A stretch of 64,000 nt of DNA, taken from positions 1-64,000 of the forward strand of contig NZ_JAHWDF010000005.1 of assembly GCF_019311235.1 (NCBI RefSeq), given 5' to 3'. A program made the position numbers and the translations under genes. The notes under the pieces were generated by a model, which saw nothing but the letters and a program-made list of their open reading frames with translations, had not been told where the DNA came from and did not search any database. This document shows positions 7,568 through 18,881 of the stretch, piece by piece (within the stretch, counting starts at the first letter, position 1; each line of letters opens with the position of its first letter). Origin of the DNA: Mesonia aestuariivivens. GTDB taxonomy: Bacteria; Bacteroidota; Bacteroidia; Flavobacteriales; Flavobacteriaceae.

Positions 7568-8992
7568 TTAATTTAAATATTCTAATAAATATACTTCAAA
7601 GTTAGGATCGTAAATATTAAGGTTAGCTTTAGTGATAATTCCTTTTCTATTTATGAGTAGTATTTTGTTTATAAAGTTTTTGTAAACATCTATATCTTGC
7701 CCCCTAGCTCTAATTTTTACTTCAAAATCTTTGTCATAATCAAAGTTATCAAGCGATTTTATCCATAAATTATAAGATTCCTCACTATCTATGTTTACAC
7801 CTAAGAAATTAAACTCCGGATAGCGATTTCTTAACTCATTAATTCTATCATGTTGTCTAGTGTGGTTGCTAGAAGCGTAAATAGACCAAGTGAAAGTAAT
7901 AGTAGGCTTATTTAAAATATCTTTTAAAAGAATATTTTCATGTTCTGTAGATATTAATCTAGCTTTAGAAACATCGTTCCCTTCGAAATAATTTTTTTGA
8001 ATTTCCCCTAATTTTTTTAACTCTTCAAATTTTTTATCTGGGAAATTAAAACTTTTTAAAAGCTGTAGCGATGAATCTATTTGCTGATCGTTTCTTGAAT
8101 TATTAATTTGTTTACGAGCAAATGAACCAATAAATTTGTTTCTTAAGTTTTTAATTTTAAAAATACTATCAGCTATAATTAATCTATTTTTTAAATTCTG
8201 TACACTCTCAGTATTAAAGCAATTAGATGTATTTTTTTGTTTAGAGACGCATCTATCAATGGCTTTGTTTTTTAAATAATTATCGAGAAACCGTTGATAA
8301 ACGTAGTAAGACTGGAGTTCTTTATTGTTAAAATTTACTTCTTTTCTATAAGAAAAAAACTCTTTAGGTATTTTGTTTCTAAACTCATTAAAATATTTAT
8401 TAATTAAGTAAGCATAGCGCTCTCTTAAGTCATAATATTCATAATCGATAGTTTCGTTAGCAAGTAATAAGAAAGGTTTAGAGAAATTATTGTTTTCTTG
8501 TAGTTTTAATAAATCTTTTTTTCTTGATTTTTTTATCGAGTCGGTTTTTTGAGCAAACTTTTCTGGGCTAACTTTGTAATAAGAAAGAATAACATCATTA
8601 TCTTTTTCGTTCAAAAGATACATTTCCATTAAAAAGTTATTTTCCTTTGCTTTATTTCCAGTATACATTATTGACTCATCAAACTCTTTAGTGTTTACTC
8701 TGAGTAATAGACTGTCGTTTTTTTCTATATAAAAAACTTGTCCTTCTGGAGCATGTCTAAATGTATATAATCCTGATTTAAATTTTTCATCATCAAATTC
8801 ATAAGAAAATTTACCATTTTCATCTAAAGGAATAGAATCTATAAATTCTCCATCTTTTTCTAGGGTAATAAAATCTTCATTACTATTTACAATTTCACCA
8901 CCTACAAATGTAGATGAGCTTTTAGTTTTGTCTTGCTTACAAGACGAAAAAAATAATGTTAAAATTAGTGAAAGATATAAAAGATATCTCAT
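7568..8992 (-). CDS. Lipoprotein with thioredoxin-like domain lacking CxxC
   Basis: A 474-residue envelope lipoprotein starting at the ATG at 8992. A frame starting nine codons earlier is less likely because MRYLLYLSLILTLFFSSC is a complete lipoprotein signal. Residues 30-110 form a beta-rich N-terminal domain like those before TlpA-type thioredoxins in Bacteroidota (DUF4369-like). A charged helical middle follows. The C-terminal 120 residues keep the thioredoxin pattern (TITFTWSIYASSN, then FNFLGVNIDSE), but the WCxxC site is replaced by Y-A-S-S-N-H. It therefore cannot act as a dithiol oxidoreductase. Binding or scaffolding roles are possible. Divergent from the ABC-F gene. Confidence 0.72.
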   Translation of the reverse strand: MRYLLYLSLILTLFFSSCKQDKTKSSSTFVGGEIVNSNEDFITLEKDGEFIDSIPLDENGKFSYEFDDEKFKSGLYTFRHAPEGQVFYIEKNDSLLLRVNTKEFDESIMYTGNKAKENNFLMEMYLLNEKDNDVILSYYKVSPEKFAQKTDSIKKSRKKDLLKLQENNNFSKPFLLLANETIDYEYYDLRERYAYLINKYFNEFRNKIPKEFFSYRKEVNFNNKELQSYYVYQRFLDNYLKNKAIDRCVSKQKNTSNCFNTESVQNLKNRLIIADSIFKIKNLRNKFIGSFARKQINNSRNDQQIDSSLQLLKSFNFPDKKFEELKKLGEIQKNYFEGNDVSKARLISTEHENILLKDILNKPTITFTWSIYASSNHTRQHDRINELRNRYPEFNFLGVNIDSEESYNLWIKSLDNFDYDKDFEVKIRARGQDIDVYKNFINKILLINRKGIITKANLNIYDPNFEVYLLEYLN

Positions 8993-9083
8993 AGTTTTTT
9001 TAGCTGAATCATGCGTCAAATGTAAATGAAAGCCTAAGTTATTGTTGTTAATCTAGCGTTAAATAGAAAACTTAAAAAGTTAA

Positions 9084-10763
<1,680 letters not shown>

Positions 10764-10850
10764 CGTGTTTCCCTGCGGGTCGGGCTGTTCGCTATATCTT
10801 TTTTCGTTTTATAGAAAACAAAAAAAGGATGCCGCTGCCATCCCTAACAC
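10764..10850. repeat. Intergenic hairpin element (flavobacterial repeat family, recalled)
   Basis: GC-richer than its surroundings. It contains CCCTGCGGG, CGGGCTGTTCGCTATATC, a T-run, GTTTT-ATAG-AAAAC, an A-run and then GGATG-CCGCTGC-CATCC. The arms ATCTTTTTT and AAAAAAGGAT pair around the inner GTTTT/AAAAC stem, giving one long imperfect hairpin, with small hairpins at each end. I recall near-identical intergenic elements in other Flavobacteriia, usually just after stop codons as here. That recollection is unchecked. Confidence 0.55.
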
Positions 10851-10870
10851 AAAATTTACATTAAATAATA

Positions 10871-10902
10871 AAAACCTTTCTAATAGATTAGAAAGGTTTT
10901 TC
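10871..10902. terminator. Terminator between the ABC-F and MFS genes
   Basis: A perfect 14-base-pair stem (10871-10884 with 10887-10900) has a 2-base loop, and the 3' arm runs straight into a T-stretch. Confidence 0.85.
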
Positions 10903-10933
10903 TATTTTTAGCTTATCAATCAAAAACTAAAGT

Positions 10934-12253
10934 ATGCAAGCATTACCAAAAGGAAACAAAAAATTACTCAACGCTTGGGCATTTTATGATTGGGCAAACT
11001 CTGTATATAGCTTAGTAATTACTTCTGCAATATTTCCCATTTTCTATGGTGCTCTAACTATCGTTAAAGAAGATGGAGTAGTGGTAAGTGATACTGTAAA
11101 TTTTCTTGGTTTTGAGGGGATTAATAATGATACCTTAATAAGTTATGTAACCGCTTTGGCATTTCTAATAGTTTCTGTATTGAGCCCTTTCTTAAGTGGT
11201 ATTGCAGATTATGTAGGAAATAAAAAAAACTTTATGAAGTTTTTCTGCTACTTAGGGGCGGTTTCTTGTATTGGATTATTTTGGTTCAACTTAGAGCATT
11301 TGTGGTTTGGATTATTATGTTATTTTTTTGCTTTAATTGGTTTTTGGGGGAGTTTGGTGTTTTATAATTCTTATTTGCCAGATATTGCTTTTCCAGAGCA
11401 ACAAGATAAAATTAGCGCAAAAGGCTATTCTTTAGGATATATAGGTAGCGTTTTATTATTATTGGTTTGTTTAGCGATGATTTTAATGTACGACACCTTT
11501 GGTTTTGAAAATAAGGGCTTTCCTACACGTTTGTCTTTTGTTTTAACTGGTCTATGGTGGATTTTATTTAGTCAGTATACCTATTATTATTTACCAAAAG
11601 GAAATAAAACTAACCATAAGGTAACGAAAGATGTTTTGTTTAATGGTTTTCGAGAGCTAAAGAAAATATGGTTTAGAATTAATGAAAACTTGCAACTTAG
11701 AAGATATTTGTACGCATTTTTCTTATACAGCATGGCGGTCCAAACCATTATGCTTATTGCGACTTATTTTGGCATTAAAGAGTTAGAATGGGGGAATCAA
11801 GACTCTACCATAGGTTTAATTATAAGTATTTTGTTAATACAACTTGTAGCTATTTTAGGGGCTAATTTAACCTCTAAAGCGTCCGCTAAATTTGGTAATA
11901 TTCAAACCCTTATCGTGATTAATATTTTGTGGGTAGCAATTTGTTTGTATGCTTATTTTATCACCACGCCTTTTCAATTTTATATAGCCGCAGCGTTAGT
12001 AGGTTTAGTGATGGGAGGTATACAATCACTATCACGTTCTACTTATTCAAAATTATTACCAAAATACGCTATTGATACGGCTTCATATTTTAGTTTTTAC
12101 GATGTTTCAGAAAAAATAGGAATTGTTATAGGAATGGTGTCTTATGCATATATCTCTCAAAAAACAGATAGTAGAACAGCAATTTTATGTTTTATGATAT
12201 TCTTTATACTGGGAGTAATACTACTCTTAAGAGTGCCTAAAACAAAATTTTAG
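10934..12253 (+). CDS. MFS transporter, UMF1 (Atg22-like) family
   Basis: A 439-residue inner-membrane protein with about 12 hydrophobic segments. The opening NAWAFYDWANSVYSLVITSAIFP is typical of the UMF1/Atg22 group of the major facilitator superfamily. GIADYVGNKKNFMKFF near 94-110 matches the MFS loop 2-3 motif, and GGIQSLSRSTYSKLLPK near 362-378 is another group hallmark. The substrate is unknown in bacteria. The gene has its own space between a terminator upstream and the lipoprotein gene 48 bases downstream, which has a separate -7 box. Confidence 0.88.
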   Translation: MQALPKGNKKLLNAWAFYDWANSVYSLVITSAIFPIFYGALTIVKEDGVVVSDTVNFLGFEGINNDTLISYVTALAFLIVSVLSPFLSGIADYVGNKKNFMKFFCYLGAVSCIGLFWFNLEHLWFGLLCYFFALIGFWGSLVFYNSYLPDIAFPEQQDKISAKGYSLGYIGSVLLLLVCLAMILMYDTFGFENKGFPTRLSFVLTGLWWILFSQYTYYYLPKGNKTNHKVTKDVLFNGFRELKKIWFRINENLQLRRYLYAFFLYSMAVQTIMLIATYFGIKELEWGNQDSTIGLIISILLIQLVAILGANLTSKASAKFGNIQTLIVINILWVAICLYAYFITTPFQFYIAAALVGLVMGGIQSLSRSTYSKLLPKYAIDTASYFSFYDVSEKIGIVIGMVSYAYISQKTDSRTAILCFMIFFILGVILLLRVPKTKF

Positions 12254-12301
12254 GTTAACATAATTTTAATTAAGTTTGTGTAGACCAAATAAATAAAACT
12301 T

Positions 12302-13654
12302 ATGAAAAGAATTTTAACCCCTGTTTTTTTAACCTTATTTGCATTATTAATAGTTTCTTGTGACGATGAACCCTTAGATGAAGCTTTACAAGATGCAAAT
12401 GGCGATGCTGGAAGTGGAGAGGTGACACCAGGAGGAAATTTCACAGCAACGATAGATGGTAATTCTTTTGTTGCAGATGGTGCTATAGCTATAACTCTGT
12501 ATAATGGTGAAATCGTTCAGACTTCAATTTCTGGCTCAAATATTTCTGGAAATTCAATTTCTTTACAAATTTCAGATGAAGGTGTAGGATCATACACTCT
12601 ATCAGATCCAATTGACTCTGATAACCCTGGAGATGGTTTTGCTATGTATGCTCAATTATCAACAGAGTCTTTTCCTTATGTAACGAATATAAACTCGACA
12701 GGAACGTTAGAAATCACAGAATGGGATACTCAAAATTTGATGGTTTCAGGAACTTTTTCATTTGAAGCAGAAAGAGAAGTAGAGAACGAAGATGGAAGCG
12801 TAACTGTTGAAACAGTAAATATTACTGATGGTGAGTTTTCTAATGTTCCATTACAAATGCAAGGAGGAGAAGATCCGACAGATCCAGAAACTCCTGATGC
12901 TAATTTTGAAGTTGAGTTAGACGGAGATCTTTATACTGGAGATATACAGGCTGTGAATAATGAGGATGGCTTACAGATTGCTACTGAAAATGGTAACAAT
13001 TTATTCGCATTACAAGTATTTAATCCAGAAGTTGGTAGTTTTGATCTAGGTTCTGAAGATGAGGCTGTAGTTTATTATACAACAGATTCTGAAGATGAAA
13101 ATGCTCCATTATATATATCTACAAGTGGTTCGATAACCATAACAAGCATAAACTTTTCTAATAATACCGTTAGCGGTACATTTACTGGAACGCTTCAAGA
13201 TTCATTTACGGATCAAGAAATAGTAATGACTAATGGTGTCTTTGAAAATATTACATTTCAATCGATTGCTGGTTCAGATAGTGCTTCTGCTTTAATTAAT
13301 GGTGAAGATTTTGAAGCAAATACTTTTGCTGAAGGTTCTATCGTGGGTAGTGATCAAGTAAGTTTAAACTTTGTATCAGACTTAGATAATAGAATAGTTC
13401 TTAATATACCTTTAGACCCTGAAGTTGGTACGTACAGTATTAGTGAAAATCCACCATATTCTGCGAGTTATACTGCAGATGTAGATACAGATGCTGAGGT
13501 TACTTATGATGCTCAAGTAGGTTCAGGAGAAATTGTGATTACTTCTTTTGAGAATGATACGGTAATGGGAACTTTTAGTTTTACTGGTTTAGCAGATGAT
13601 GATAGTGGAGATACGGTAACTGTTACTCAAGGTGAATTTACCTACGAATTTTAA
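12302..13654 (+). CDS. Acidic lipoprotein of three repeated modules (DUF6252-like)
   Basis: A 450-residue, strongly acidic surface or periplasmic lipoprotein; the signal ends at LLIVSC (Cys20). Three modules of roughly 120-140 residues follow: about 47-185, 200-320 and 327-450. Each starts with a short strand carrying DG or NG (TATIDGNSF, VELDGDLY, ALINGEDF), has an E-V-G-S/T-Y/F turn (GVGSYTLSD, EVGSFDLGS, EVGTYSISE) and ends with a G-T-F strand (VSGTFSF, VSGTFTG, MGTFSF). This matches the DUF6252 domain as I recall it. Function is unknown; a beta-sandwich adhesin-like array is plausible. A TAAGTTTG -7 box lies at 12271-12278, giving a short leader. Confidence 0.75.
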   Translation: MKRILTPVFLTLFALLIVSCDDEPLDEALQDANGDAGSGEVTPGGNFTATIDGNSFVADGAIAITLYNGEIVQTSISGSNISGNSISLQISDEGVGSYTLSDPIDSDNPGDGFAMYAQLSTESFPYVTNINSTGTLEITEWDTQNLMVSGTFSFEAEREVENEDGSVTVETVNITDGEFSNVPLQMQGGEDPTDPETPDANFEVELDGDLYTGDIQAVNNEDGLQIATENGNNLFALQVFNPEVGSFDLGSEDEAVVYYTTDSEDENAPLYISTSGSITITSINFSNNTVSGTFTGTLQDSFTDQEIVMTNGVFENITFQSIAGSDSASALINGEDFEANTFAEGSIVGSDQVSLNFVSDLDNRIVLNIPLDPEVGTYSISENPPYSASYTADVDTDAEVTYDAQVGSGEIVITSFENDTVMGTFSFTGLADDDSGDTVTVTQGEFTYEF

Positions 13655-13680
13655 TTATTTAAACTTTACTGAATTTTTTA

Positions 13681-13715
13681 AAAAAACTCCCAAACTTTAG
13701 TTGGGAGTTTTTTTG
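13681..13715. terminator. Terminator after the three-module lipoprotein
   Basis: ACTCCCAA pairs with TTGGGAGT around a short loop, flanked by A- and T-runs. It can serve both converging genes. Confidence 0.87.
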
Positions 13716-13735
13716 TTAATACCTATATTGGAATT

Positions 13736-13972
13736 TTAAGCTTCAGGAAAAGTGGCTTTAACTATACTTAACGCTTCTTCTGCATGAGAGTTTTGAACTA
13801 AGAGTTGAACTTGTCCTGGCAGTCCTCCTCCAAATCCTGCTCGCAATCCAGATTCAAAATTATTTTTAACGATAGATTGAATTCCTGCTTTGTGAAGAAC
13901 TTCTTGCAAATATTGTATGTTTACCTCAGAACCGGTATATACATGTTCGTAAGTTGAATAATCTGTACTCAT
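13736..13972 (-). CDS. DUF2007 family small protein
   Basis: A 78-residue cytosolic protein of the DUF2007 group, often labelled a putative signal-transducing protein without proof. The pattern is EHVYTGSEVNIQYLQEVLHKAGI (residues 9-31), a glycine-rich turn GLRAGFGGGLPG, a strand VQLLVQ and a helix AEEALSIVKA. This is the small alpha-beta fold seen as a GlnB-like domain. It lies between lysA upstream and a convergent terminator downstream. The 59-base gap to the lysA stop leaves room for its own promoter, but none is clear. Confidence 0.8.
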   Translation of the reverse strand: MSTDYSTYEHVYTGSEVNIQYLQEVLHKAGIQSIVKNNFESGLRAGFGGGLPGQVQLLVQNSHAEEALSIVKATFPEA

Positions 13973-14031
13973 ATTGTTTTTATTTCAATTTAATCAATTT
14001 TAAAATTAAGAAATATAAATTTATGTTGAAA

Positions 14032-15240
14032 TTAACGTAAGTCAATTTTCACTTGATTGGCGATCAGATCTTCAAAGGTTTCTCTTTTTCTAATTAAGTG
14101 AGCTTGTTTATTATGCCATAAAACTTCAGCCGGTCTAAAACGAGAATTATAATTACTTGCCATAGAATAGCAATATGCTCCTGCATTTTTAAATGCTAAA
14201 ATATCACCTTCTGTGATTTCTGCGATGCGTTTATTGCTAGCAAAGGTGTCTGTCTCACAAATGTAACCCACGACAGAGTAAAAGCGTTTATTTTTATTAG
14301 GATGGCTTATGTTTACAACTTCGTGTTGAGTGCCATAAAGCATTGGACGAATTAAATGATTGAAACCAGAATTTACTTGAGCAAAAACAGTTGAAGTGGT
14401 TTGTTTTACACTATTCACTTTAACTAAGAAGTAACCAGATTCACTCACTAAAAACTTTCCGGGTTCAAAAGCTAGTGTTAATTCTTTGCCGTAACTTTTA
14501 CAAAAATCATTGAAACGTTTACTGAGTTTTTCTCCTAATTCTTCAATATTGGTTTCAATATCATTTTCGTGATACGGAACTTTAAAACCGCTACCAAAAT
14601 CTAAAAACTCTAATGCTTTAAAGTTTTTGGCGGCATCAAATAAAATTTCAGAGGCATATAGAAAAACTTCAATATCTAAAATATCACTTCCGGTATGCAT
14701 ATGAATACCGTTAATATTCATTCCTGTATTTTCTACAATACGAAGTAAATGTGGCATTTGGTGAATAGAAATGCCAAATTTGGAGTCTATATGTCCTACA
14801 GAAATATTAGTATTTCCGCCAGCCATTACGTGTGGGTTGATACGAATACAAACTGGAATTTCAGGATGTTTAGAACCAAATTGTTCTAAAATGGCTAAAT
14901 TGTCTATATTAATTTGAACTCCTAATTTAACAGCTTCTTCAATTTCTTGTATAGAAACTCCATTTGGAGTAAAAATGATTTTGTCTGCACTAACTCCTGC
15001 TTCTAAACCTAATTGTACTTCTTGAATAGAAACCGTGTCTAAACCGCTTCCGTAGTTATTTAGTAATTTTAAAATATTAATATTAGAAAGTGCTTTTACC
15101 GCATAATTAATTTTTAAATTTTTCACCTGTTTAAATGCTTTAGCTAAGCGTTTATATTGGCTTATAATTTTTTCACTATCATAAACGTAAATAGGATTGT
15201 CAAAATCTTCTGCAATTTGTAAAAGGTCTTTATTGTTCAT
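14032..15240 (-). CDS. lysA: Diaminopimelate decarboxylase
   Basis: Final step of lysine biosynthesis: PLP-dependent decarboxylation of meso-diaminopimelate. The 402 residues are a little short but complete. PLP binds Lys49 (NYAVKAL). Other family marks are HMHTGSDI near 180, the glycine loop LDFGSGFKVPY, and CETDTFASNK near 329, whose Cys acts across the dimer interface. It is transcribed alone on the minus strand, after the pheT terminator and before the DUF2007 gene. Confidence 0.95.
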   Translation of the reverse strand: MNNKDLLQIAEDFDNPIYVYDSEKIISQYKRLAKAFKQVKNLKINYAVKALSNINILKLLNNYGSGLDTVSIQEVQLGLEAGVSADKIIFTPNGVSIQEIEEAVKLGVQINIDNLAILEQFGSKHPEIPVCIRINPHVMAGGNTNISVGHIDSKFGISIHQMPHLLRIVENTGMNINGIHMHTGSDILDIEVFLYASEILFDAAKNFKALEFLDFGSGFKVPYHENDIETNIEELGEKLSKRFNDFCKSYGKELTLAFEPGKFLVSESGYFLVKVNSVKQTTSTVFAQVNSGFNHLIRPMLYGTQHEVVNISHPNKNKRFYSVVGYICETDTFASNKRIAEITEGDILAFKNAGAYCYSMASNYNSRFRPAEVLWHNKQAHLIRKRETFEDLIANQVKIDLR

Positions 15241-15334
15241 TTTTTAAATTCATTATAAAATATTAATACTTAAAAATACTTACTTTTTTCATACTTGTAG
15301 TTTATTTATTCAATTACAAATAGGTATAATAAGC

Positions 15335-15370
15335 AAAAAAGCCAGCTACAAATTTTGTAACTGGCTTTTT
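15335..15370. terminator. Terminator downstream of pheT
   Basis: A 17-base arm with one mismatch (15336-15352 with 15354-15370) is flanked by A- and T-runs. It separates pheT from lysA on the minus strand. Confidence 0.87.
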
Positions 15371-15387
15371 GATGCTTGAGTTTTAAA

Positions 15388-17817
15388 TTATCTTAAATTT
15401 GCGTCCAGTTGTTTTTCAAATTGTTGCTGTAGCTTATTCATAATTTTATCTACTTGCTTGTCGGTAAGTGTTTTGTTTTCATCTTGAAAGGTGAAGCTTA
15501 CGGCGTAACTCTTTTTGCCTTCAGGTAAATTTTCACCTTCATAAACATCAAAAAGTTCAATGTGTTTTAATACTTTCTTTTCTGTTTTTGTAGCAATGTC
15601 ATAAATATCATTAAAATTTACCTTTTCATCTAATAATAGTGCAAAATCTCTTCTTGAAGAAGGAAATTTTGGGATAGGTTGAAATTTAATTTTCTTGTTT
15701 TTCACCAATTCTATAATTAAATCCCAATTGAAATCTGCAAAAATTACTTCTTGGTCAATGTCAAATTTCTTTAAGATAGCTTTAGTGACTACTCCAAATT
15801 CTACTATTTTCTTTTTGTTTGAAATAATGCTTGTGCCTTCGGCTAAAATAGAATTAGTATTGGGGTGAAAGTTTAAGTTTTCAATCCCTAATTTTTCTAA
15901 AATAGCAGCTATAGCGCCTTTTGCAAAAAAGAAATCACTTTTTTGTGCTGGCGAATTCCAACGTTCTGCTTTTCTATTACCACTAATTAATAAACTTAAG
16001 TGTTTATGTTCTTCTCTACCTGAAGGAAAGTCATGATAAGTTTTTCCGAATTCAAAAAACTTTAGATTAGAATTTTTACGATTTATGTTATAAGAAACAG
16101 CTTCCAATCCACTAAATAATAAAGATTGGCGCATAACTGCTAAATCTTGACTAAGAGGATTAAGCATTTCTATATTATGTTCTTCTTTTAACTGGTCTGC
16201 TAATTCAATATAATCTTTTGTAGTTAAAGAGTTAGCCATCGTTTCATAAAAACCTTGACCTACTAACTGATCTGCAATTATATTTTGCAAGCGATAATCT
16301 TCAAATCTAGTTGAGTTAGAGATGGATGCATTTAATTTATCGTTAAACTCTACGTTGTTGTAGCCATACACACGTAAAATTTCTTCAATCACATCGACTT
16401 CACGTTGAACATCAACTCGGTATGCAGGAATTGTTAGTCCTAGACCGCTTTCAGTTACATTATTAACTCTAATTTCTAGAGAGGCTAAAATTGATTTTAT
16501 AGTATTTGGGTCTATTACTTGACCAATAAGGTTGTTAATCTTATCGAAAGTTAAAAAAACTTGAAAATCTTCAATTTTTTTCGGATAAATATCATCAAGG
16601 TCACTGGTAACTAATCCTCCAGCTGTTTTTTGAATAAGTAGAACTGCGCGTTTTAAAGCATATTCAGTAAAATTAGGGTCTATGCCTCTTTCAAAACGGA
16701 ATGAAGCATCTGTGTTTAAACCGTGACGTTTTGCAGTTTTACGTATACTTACTGGGTTGAAATAGGCGCTTTCTAAAAATATATTAGAAGTATTTTCTGT
16801 AACTCCAGAATTTAAACCGCCAAAAACTCCTGCGATGCATAAAGGTTTTTCTGCATCACAAATCATTAAATCTTCTTCGTGAAGTTCTCTTTCTACTTCA
16901 TCTAAAGTAGTGAATTTTGTCCCTGCAGGAAGTGTTTTTACTTTAATTTTATTATCTGTAATATTATCAGCATCAAATGCGTGAAGCGGTTGCCCTAATT
17001 CGTGAAGTACATAATTGGTAACATCTACAATATTATTTTTAGGCGCTATACCTATAGCTTTTAATCTATTTTTTAGCCATTGAGGTGATGGTCCTACTTT
17101 TACTCCAGATATGGTAACACCGCAATAACGAGGTGCTAAGTTGTAATCTTTAACTTCAATAGCAATTCTTCGGCTTCTGTTTTCAACGTGAAAACTACTT
17201 ACTGAAGGAGAGTCTAAAGGGGTGTTTATTTCTTTTTGAATAAAACCTGCTTTTAAATCTCTAGCAACACCGTAATGGCTCATCGCATCAGCTCTGTTAG
17301 GTGTGAGTCCTATTTCAAAAACTTGATCATTTTCTATTTCAAAAATTTCTTTAAGAGGTGTTCCAGGCTTTAAGTCTTCAGCTAAGACCATAATGCCGTC
17401 GTGACTTTCACCTATCCCCAATTCATCTTCAGCACAAATCATCCCTAAGCTTACTTCTCCTCTAATTTTTCCTTTTTTGATTTTCCAAGGTTCTTGGTTT
17501 TCATCATACAGCGTAGTACCAACAGTTGCTACAGGTACTTTTTGTCCTTTTGCAACATTTGGGGCTCCGCAAACTATTTGTACAGGTTCTTTCTCACCAA
17601 TATCTACAGTGGTCACTTTAAGACGATCAGCATTTTCATGAGGTTCGCAAGTTAGTACATGACCAACTATAATTCCTTCTAAACCGCCTTTTACAGATTC
17701 AAAATAATCTATACCTTCAACTTCTAAACCAAGATCGGTAAGAAGTTCTTCGGTTTGTTCTGCATTCCAGTCTGTCTTTATGAATTGTTTTACCCAATTA
17801 TAAGAAATCTTCATCAA
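15388..17817 (-). CDS. pheT: Phenylalanine--tRNA ligase beta subunit
   Basis: Partners with PheS to charge tRNA-Phe. The 809 residues follow the long bacterial layout: an N-terminal tRNA-binding OB domain (about 45-150, GIIVGHVLTCEPHENADRLK), B3/B4 editing region, B5 domain, the catalytic-like core and the C-terminal anticodon-binding FDX-ACB domain (FPSSRRDFALLLDEKVNF near 715-735). Two tandem Met codons open the frame; the second gives the usual MKISYNWVKQF. pheS is not adjacent, which is common in Bacteroidota. A strong terminator follows. Confidence 0.97.
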   Translation of the reverse strand: MMKISYNWVKQFIKTDWNAEQTEELLTDLGLEVEGIDYFESVKGGLEGIIVGHVLTCEPHENADRLKVTTVDIGEKEPVQIVCGAPNVAKGQKVPVATVGTTLYDENQEPWKIKKGKIRGEVSLGMICAEDELGIGESHDGIMVLAEDLKPGTPLKEIFEIENDQVFEIGLTPNRADAMSHYGVARDLKAGFIQKEINTPLDSPSVSSFHVENRSRRIAIEVKDYNLAPRYCGVTISGVKVGPSPQWLKNRLKAIGIAPKNNIVDVTNYVLHELGQPLHAFDADNITDNKIKVKTLPAGTKFTTLDEVERELHEEDLMICDAEKPLCIAGVFGGLNSGVTENTSNIFLESAYFNPVSIRKTAKRHGLNTDASFRFERGIDPNFTEYALKRAVLLIQKTAGGLVTSDLDDIYPKKIEDFQVFLTFDKINNLIGQVIDPNTIKSILASLEIRVNNVTESGLGLTIPAYRVDVQREVDVIEEILRVYGYNNVEFNDKLNASISNSTRFEDYRLQNIIADQLVGQGFYETMANSLTTKDYIELADQLKEEHNIEMLNPLSQDLAVMRQSLLFSGLEAVSYNINRKNSNLKFFEFGKTYHDFPSGREEHKHLSLLISGNRKAERWNSPAQKSDFFFAKGAIAAILEKLGIENLNFHPNTNSILAEGTSIISNKKKIVEFGVVTKAILKKFDIDQEVIFADFNWDLIIELVKNKKIKFQPIPKFPSSRRDFALLLDEKVNFNDIYDIATKTEKKVLKHIELFDVYEGENLPEGKKSYAVSFTFQDENKTLTDKQVDKIMNKLQQQFEKQLDANLR

Positions 17818-17978
17818 TAGCTTTTTTTATCTTGTAAAAAATAGTTAACGATTTTATATCAAAATAATCAATTATTTTTCAAAGTATACTGTTTTAAAGT
17901 GGACAAATATACTATTAATTTCAGCAAAATATAGACTTCTTTATGTAGTAAATTATCGATATTTTTTACAAATTTATG

Positions 17979-18881
17979 TTACAAAAACTTGATAATAAAA
18001 GACCAAATAAAGGTTGAAAAGAAACTAATAATAATTCCTACGCTTAAAATTAAATTAGCCAATTTAGGGTTTAATCCATATTGTGTTGCAATAATTGCAG
18101 GAGTTACCATAGGCGACATCGAAGCTTCAAAAACAGTAACTTTTCCCGTTAGAGAATCAATATTCAGTAGGAAAATTATTGAAAAAATTACAAGCGGAGC
18201 TAAAATTAATTTATAAATTAACGATAAAGTTAACAGTTTAAAGTCGCTTTTCCAGGCTTTAAGTTGAAGCTGTAAACCCACCGAAAATAAAGCCATTGGT
18301 ACTAATGTAGCACCTAAACTTTCTAGTAGTGAGTCTAAAGGTGATAGATCTAAAAACTGCGGAACAATAACTGCGATGATAAAAGCTAAAAAAGGAGGGA
18401 AGCTGAACACTTTTTTTAAAAGCGAAGAAAAATGAAATTTGCCTTGTGAACTTGCTTTAGCTGCGGTAATTACCCCCAAAGTTGAAACGACTAAAAAACA
18501 AGCTTGATCGCAGAGTATAGCAATTTCTAATCCGTCGTTTCCATAATAGGCTTCGGTAAGCGGAAACCCTAAAAATGATGTGTTGCCAAAACCGCTCAAT
18601 AAAATAAGAACAGCTTTTGTTGCCGTATTGAGTTGAATAAAACGAGCGATGATTTCAATAAATAAAAAACTCAATCCAAATACTAACAAAGGCATTAAAA
18701 AAGGAAGAATAAGTTCGGTACTCCAAGTGATTTTCGGAATGTAGGTTAATGCAATTGCAGGTAGGGCCACATAAATCACCCAAAAATTGACAGCAACGTA
18801 GCTATTCTCTGGAAGTTTTTTGTATTTGCGCGCTGCTACTCCGCTAAGAATAGCCAAAGCAATGAGTATGAAATTATTCAT
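17979..18881 (-). CDS. AEC family transporter
   Basis: A 300-residue inner-membrane carrier with about ten hydrophobic segments in two groups of five. This is the auxin-efflux-carrier fold used in bacteria for malate, malonate and similar organic acids. GFGNTSFLGFPLTEAYYG near 95-113 and SPMVTPAIIATQYGLNP near 257-273 are the broken-helix motifs of the two halves. The substrate is not predictable. Its ATG overlaps the recG stop codon by one base (TAATG), so translation is probably coupled to recG. Confidence 0.87.
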   Translation of the reverse strand: MNNFILIALAILSGVAARKYKKLPENSYVAVNFWVIYVALPAIALTYIPKITWSTELILPFLMPLLVFGLSFLFIEIIARFIQLNTATKAVLILLSGFGNTSFLGFPLTEAYYGNDGLEIAILCDQACFLVVSTLGVITAAKASSQGKFHFSSLLKKVFSFPPFLAFIIAVIVPQFLDLSPLDSLLESLGATLVPMALFSVGLQLQLKAWKSDFKLLTLSLIYKLILAPLVIFSIIFLLNIDSLTGKVTVFEASMSPMVTPAIIATQYGLNPKLANLILSVGIIISFFSTFIWSFIIKFL

